Positions 61,191 to 64,000 of a stretch of DNA of 64,000 bases are shown here, one piece after another. The notes under the pieces were generated by a model. It worked only from the letters and a program-made list of their open reading frames with translations, searched no databases and had not been told where the DNA came from. This DNA comes from Dimorphilus gyrociliatus (taxonomy: Eukaryota > Annelida > Polychaeta > Dinophilidae): positions 496,001 to 560,000 of the forward strand of contig CAJFCJ010000019.1 in NCBI GenBank assembly GCA_904063045.1, read 5' to 3'. The position numbers and the translations under genes were made by a program. How positions within the stretch are numbered: the first letter of the stretch is position 1; every line of letters starts with the position of its first letter.

Positions 61191-62830
61191 ATGGAAGAGG
61201 ACCGCGAACAAGACCCGGACGAACCCGTTGGTCCACCAGATGTGCATATGCAACTAAATGCTAAAACAGATGAGGTTAGTAAACATAGCGTTAAAAATTA
61301 TCGAATCATTGATTTGCAATTTCTCCGTTATATAATAGTGTTTATTTACAATAAATAAGTAAACTGAAGTTTCTTTTCAGACTCTAGAAAGTACAAGACG
61401 TATGGTAGCTTTATGTGAAGAGGTCTGTTCAAATTATATATTAAATAATTCATTCATTTATTTTTATGATTTTTTGATTGATATTTTGACAATCACTTTT
61501 TTTGAAAAAAAGCACAAAAATAGAAATAATTTAAAGGCTAATAATTATAAAACAAACAAAACTGCTGGTTTCCATTGTTTGCTTATTGCCTAACGATTTT
61601 GATAGAGATCACTCTTCAATTGTGAATAGATTTGTCATATACAATATACAGAGCAAGGATGCCGGAATCCGAACTCTTGTTATGTTGGATGAGCAAGGAG
61701 GTACAACGGCGTTGTATTTTAAATATAAACATTTTTCGAGATTGATTGGAAATAATAGCACAATAAAAAAGCATATATAAAAATATATCAAGAGTATCTT
61801 TGATGTCTGTAAGAGTGTTTTGAAGCAGTAAAACCGTTTGATTCCAAAATTCTAATCTATTATTCTGAGAAAGACAAAGCAAAATAGTATATTACTGTAT
61901 ATAAATTACTGACTATTTCTTATCTCCAATCATCTCTTATTAAAAATTATAAATTCTTTTTATTAAAATCTCCAGGCATTTTCATTCACTTTGTATTTCG
62001 TTTTCTAGAGCAATTGGAACGCATTGAAGAAGGAATGGATCAAATCAACCAAGACATGCGTGATGCTGAAAAGAATCTAGAAGGTATGGAGAAGTGCTGC
62101 GGTTTGTGTGTGCTGCCATGGAAACGAGCTAAAAATTTTGAAAAAGATTCCAATTATAAAGATACCTGGAAAGGAAACGAGGATGGAAAGGTTATTTCAA
62201 CTACTTAATTAATTAAATATACATTCACAGGGGACAACTAATGGAGACTAAACTGTTGTACAGATTAATACAAATGGCCCACGCGTTATTGTTGGGGACA
62301 ATGCAGCTGGAATGTCAGGTAATTTGGTAACTAGAATAACAAATGATGCCCGAGAAGATGAAATGGAACAAAATTTAGGCGAAGTTAGCGGAATGATTTC
62401 TAACTTAAGAAATATGGCAGTAGATATGGGAAATGAGTTAGAGTCCCAAAATAGACAGATTGATCGCATTAATCAAAAGGTTTGTGTACAAATGTATATC
62501 GTTATTAAAATTGTTGTCCCCGTTCTTTGACGATTGCTGTTTAAACAAAACAATTTAATTACTTTAGCAATTGTTGAATGGTGTAAACAATAATCCACCT
62601 CACAGTTGGTAGTTAATGTTACAACTAATTGTTCGTTTTTTCCGCACCACTTTTTCAGGGTTTGTCAAATGAAACTCGTATACAAGAGGCGAACAAGAGA
62701 GCTAATAAGCTTCTCCGGGATTAACCCGTTTCTTTTGCTTATTTTTTTCTGTTTTGTCTAGGGCGAATCGCTAGATAATCGTATAAGAGAAGCGGATAAA
62801 AGAACTAAGACCATGCTCTCCAAAAAATGA
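61191..62830 (+). CDS. SNAP25: SNAP-25, neuronal Qbc-SNARE, with two alternative last exons
   Basis: Exons: 61191-61274, 61381-61422, 61652-61700, 62009-62190 and 62264-62479, then either 62659-62724 (form a, 212 aa) or 62762-62830 (form b, 213 aa). SNAP-25 gives two helices to the synaptic fusion complex with syntaxin and synaptobrevin. First SNARE motif: [20 protein letters not shown], then [20 protein letters not shown]. Palmitoylation cluster: [10 protein letters not shown] (three Cys against four in mammals). Second SNARE motif: [14 protein letters not shown], then [20 protein letters not shown] with the zero-layer Gln. Both last exons join phase 0 and end in their own stop. An apparent acceptor at 62230 would run into a stop, so the exon is placed at 62264. 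An upstream untranslated exon is likely. Confidence 0.93.
62659..62724 (+). other. SNAP-25 alternative terminal exon a
   Basis: It encodes [19 protein letters not shown] plus RD and a TAA. It follows a TTTTTCAG acceptor. It supplies the last layers of the second SNARE helix. Confidence 0.85.
62762..62830 (+). other. SNAP-25 alternative terminal exon b
   Basis: It encodes [19 protein letters not shown] plus SKK and a TGA. It follows a GTTTTGTCTAG acceptor, 37 bases after exon a. The two exons are paralogous (both G.S...RI.EA.KR.....L). Confidence 0.85.
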
Positions 62831-63457
62831 ATATCGCTTATTCTTTCGAAGTTAGAAACTGCATAAATATCAATTTCTTCTAGTCAGTAAAAAAAACTGC
62901 ACACTTCCAAGTCTGTACTTGTTGTGTTCTCAAAGCAAATGATTGTGTGTCAACATTCCCTGGTTATACTACTTTTTTAGCATTTTCCTTCGTTTAACTT
63001 CCAATTGTTCTAGGTCACAACGACCAAAAAAAAATTTTTGTGTATTTCGTGTATTTAGTAAAAGAAAAAGCAAAAGAAAGTTCCCTGTGAGATATCTTTT
63101 CTGCAAAATGTTCTAGTCTCTCTTTTCATATCAGATTGTCTATTTTATGAAACAGAAACGATATATAGTTTACACAAGCGCATTTTTCTAGCAATGTGGT
63201 TAAATATACTTTTTAGAATATAGCAACGTTATGGTACAAATTTTCAGTAAGCGTTTAACGTGCTTGATGTTTACTTTATTGCTTACGATTTTAATGCATA
63301 TTTAATAAATAAAAACCACCTAAATAGGTCTATAATTCTTGGATTTTTTCTATTATTGAGAATATTATTTTTTTTATTTCTTTTTTCTCTTTATATTTAC
63401 TTTCCCCCCTCTTTCTCCTTCTTTCGTTCTTGGCCAGTTCAAGGTTAGCCTAGGTCA
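62831..63457. other. 3' flank of SNAP-25 and galectin genes
   Basis: The two genes converge here. The sequence is AT-rich with pyrimidine runs near 63365-63425. No gene is recognised. Confidence 0.4.
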
Positions 63458-64000
63458 TTACCATATTGCTCGAACATGAACAAGCTTGGTATCTCCACTA
63501 ATCTCCACTGAATTGATACGATCCATTGGTAATCGGTGGGGAAAATCGATTAAGTGTTCTCCATTTATGCATGTCTGTATGTTTACATTAAAACAGAGGG
63601 CATATAAAACTTTTCTGGGAAAGAAATATAAGAAGTTATTTACCCTAAACTGCCTAGACTCGCAAAAAATGAGAATATCTAAATGAACAGCAGGAATAAC
63701 TCTGAAGTCTGCTCGCAATTCAGTTTGCCACTTGGAATTTTCCCAGCTATAGTTGTCGTTAGAAATTATTAATGAAATAGAAAACTAGTAACAACATCCC
63801 TTAGAATGTGATAAGCGTAGAGATATTAGGTCAAGAAGCGAAAGAGTAAATTTATAATTAACCTATTTAGGACAATACAACGTTCTTTAACTCGAAAGCT
63901 CGCGTGATACGCAATTTCCTTCGAGTTCGTCTCTGATGTATCTTCGCTATCTTCCGTAGAATTGCAATGAAAATTTATCTCAAAGCGGACGGCCTCAGTT
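63458..64000 (-). CDS. Galectin carbohydrate-recognition domain, cut by the right edge
   Basis: Three exons, 5' to 3': 64000-63863 (incomplete at its 5' end), 63746-63644 and 63574-63458. The visible part is one galectin domain: a VRFEINFHCN strand, an acidic insert rich in Ser/Thr/Glu, IAYHASFRVKERCIVLNS, W...KWQTELRADF, LDILIFCESRQFR, NGEHLIDFPHRLPMDRINSV and EISGDTKLVHV. Ligand-contact positions of galectins are mostly kept: His and Arg in HASFR (the usual Asn is Ser), Asn in LNS, and Trp, Glu and Arg in WQTELR. Galectins bind beta-galactosides outside or inside the cell. The insert EDSEDTSETNSKE is longer than in typical CRDs. The stop codon TAA is at 63458-63460. Whether further CRDs precede it lies outside the window. 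Confidence 0.85.

Noticed and set aside
62230-62263. SNAP-25 exon 5 starting at the first AG (62230)
   Set aside because: That frame hits TAA within six codons; the acceptor at 62261-62263 gives the conserved second SNARE motif.

Overview
The window is nuclear DNA of an animal. It is AT-rich and gene-dense, with genes on both strands, and most introns are about 45-150 bp with GT..AG ends. I reconstructed the gene models by hand, joining exons so that reading frame and family similarity agree. Nearly all joins close to a whole number of codons. The gene set (PTF1A, HIF-alpha, Dispatched, fibrillar collagen, IGFBP/follistatin-type secreted protein, galectin, SNAP-25) points to a bilaterian invertebrate. 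The very short introns and 3' ends suggest a miniaturised, compact-genome lineage such as a small annelid. That placement is inference.

Layout. 1.0-3.6 kb (+): an unrecognised coiled-coil protein, TEX9, and LYRM4/ISD11 (mitochondrial Fe-S assembly). 3.7-6.1 kb (-): a PELP1/RIX1 ribosome-biogenesis protein. 7.0-10.6 kb (+): a Dispatched-like RND transporter. 11.0-24.8 kb (+): a giant (about 4,229 aa) membrane protein with a signal peptide, about 22 cysteine-bearing beta-type repeats, about six cadherin-like repeats, one membrane span and a short tail. Inside it lies a 2,241-bp unit present three times almost identically. 25.1-30.5 kb (+): a fibrillar collagen. 31.2 kb (+): PTF1A. 32.7-33.6 kb (-): an LC3-type ATG8 protein. 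34.1 kb (+): CCDC59/TAP26. 35.0-37.1 kb (-): an unrecognised single-pass membrane protein. 37.7 kb (+): TMEM229. 38.3-40.1 kb (-): 3-hydroxyanthranilate dioxygenase. 40.6-41.5 kb (-): a secreted IGFBP/follistatin-like protein with a very basic tail. 42.7-45.0 kb (-): an unrecognised 626-aa protein. 45.8-48.5 kb (-): glycyl-tRNA synthetase. 48.7-49.4 kb (+): AP2 sigma. 49.6-53.2 kb (-): SEC31. 53.8-59.2 kb (+): a HIF-alpha homologue. 61.2-62.8 kb (+): SNAP-25 with two alternative last exons. 63.5 kb to the right edge (-): a galectin, cut by the window.

The genes are mostly unrelated housekeeping and developmental genes packed tightly, with several convergent pairs less than 200 bp apart and divergent pairs sharing short spacers. 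I see no mobile elements, CRISPR or rRNA. The most unusual items are the giant repeat-cadherin protein with homogenised tandem units, the SNAP-25 alternative terminal exons, an LC3 protein that ends exactly at its conjugation glycine, a HIF-alpha without a recognisable proline degron, and a perfect 16-bp CGCG palindrome upstream of TEX9.
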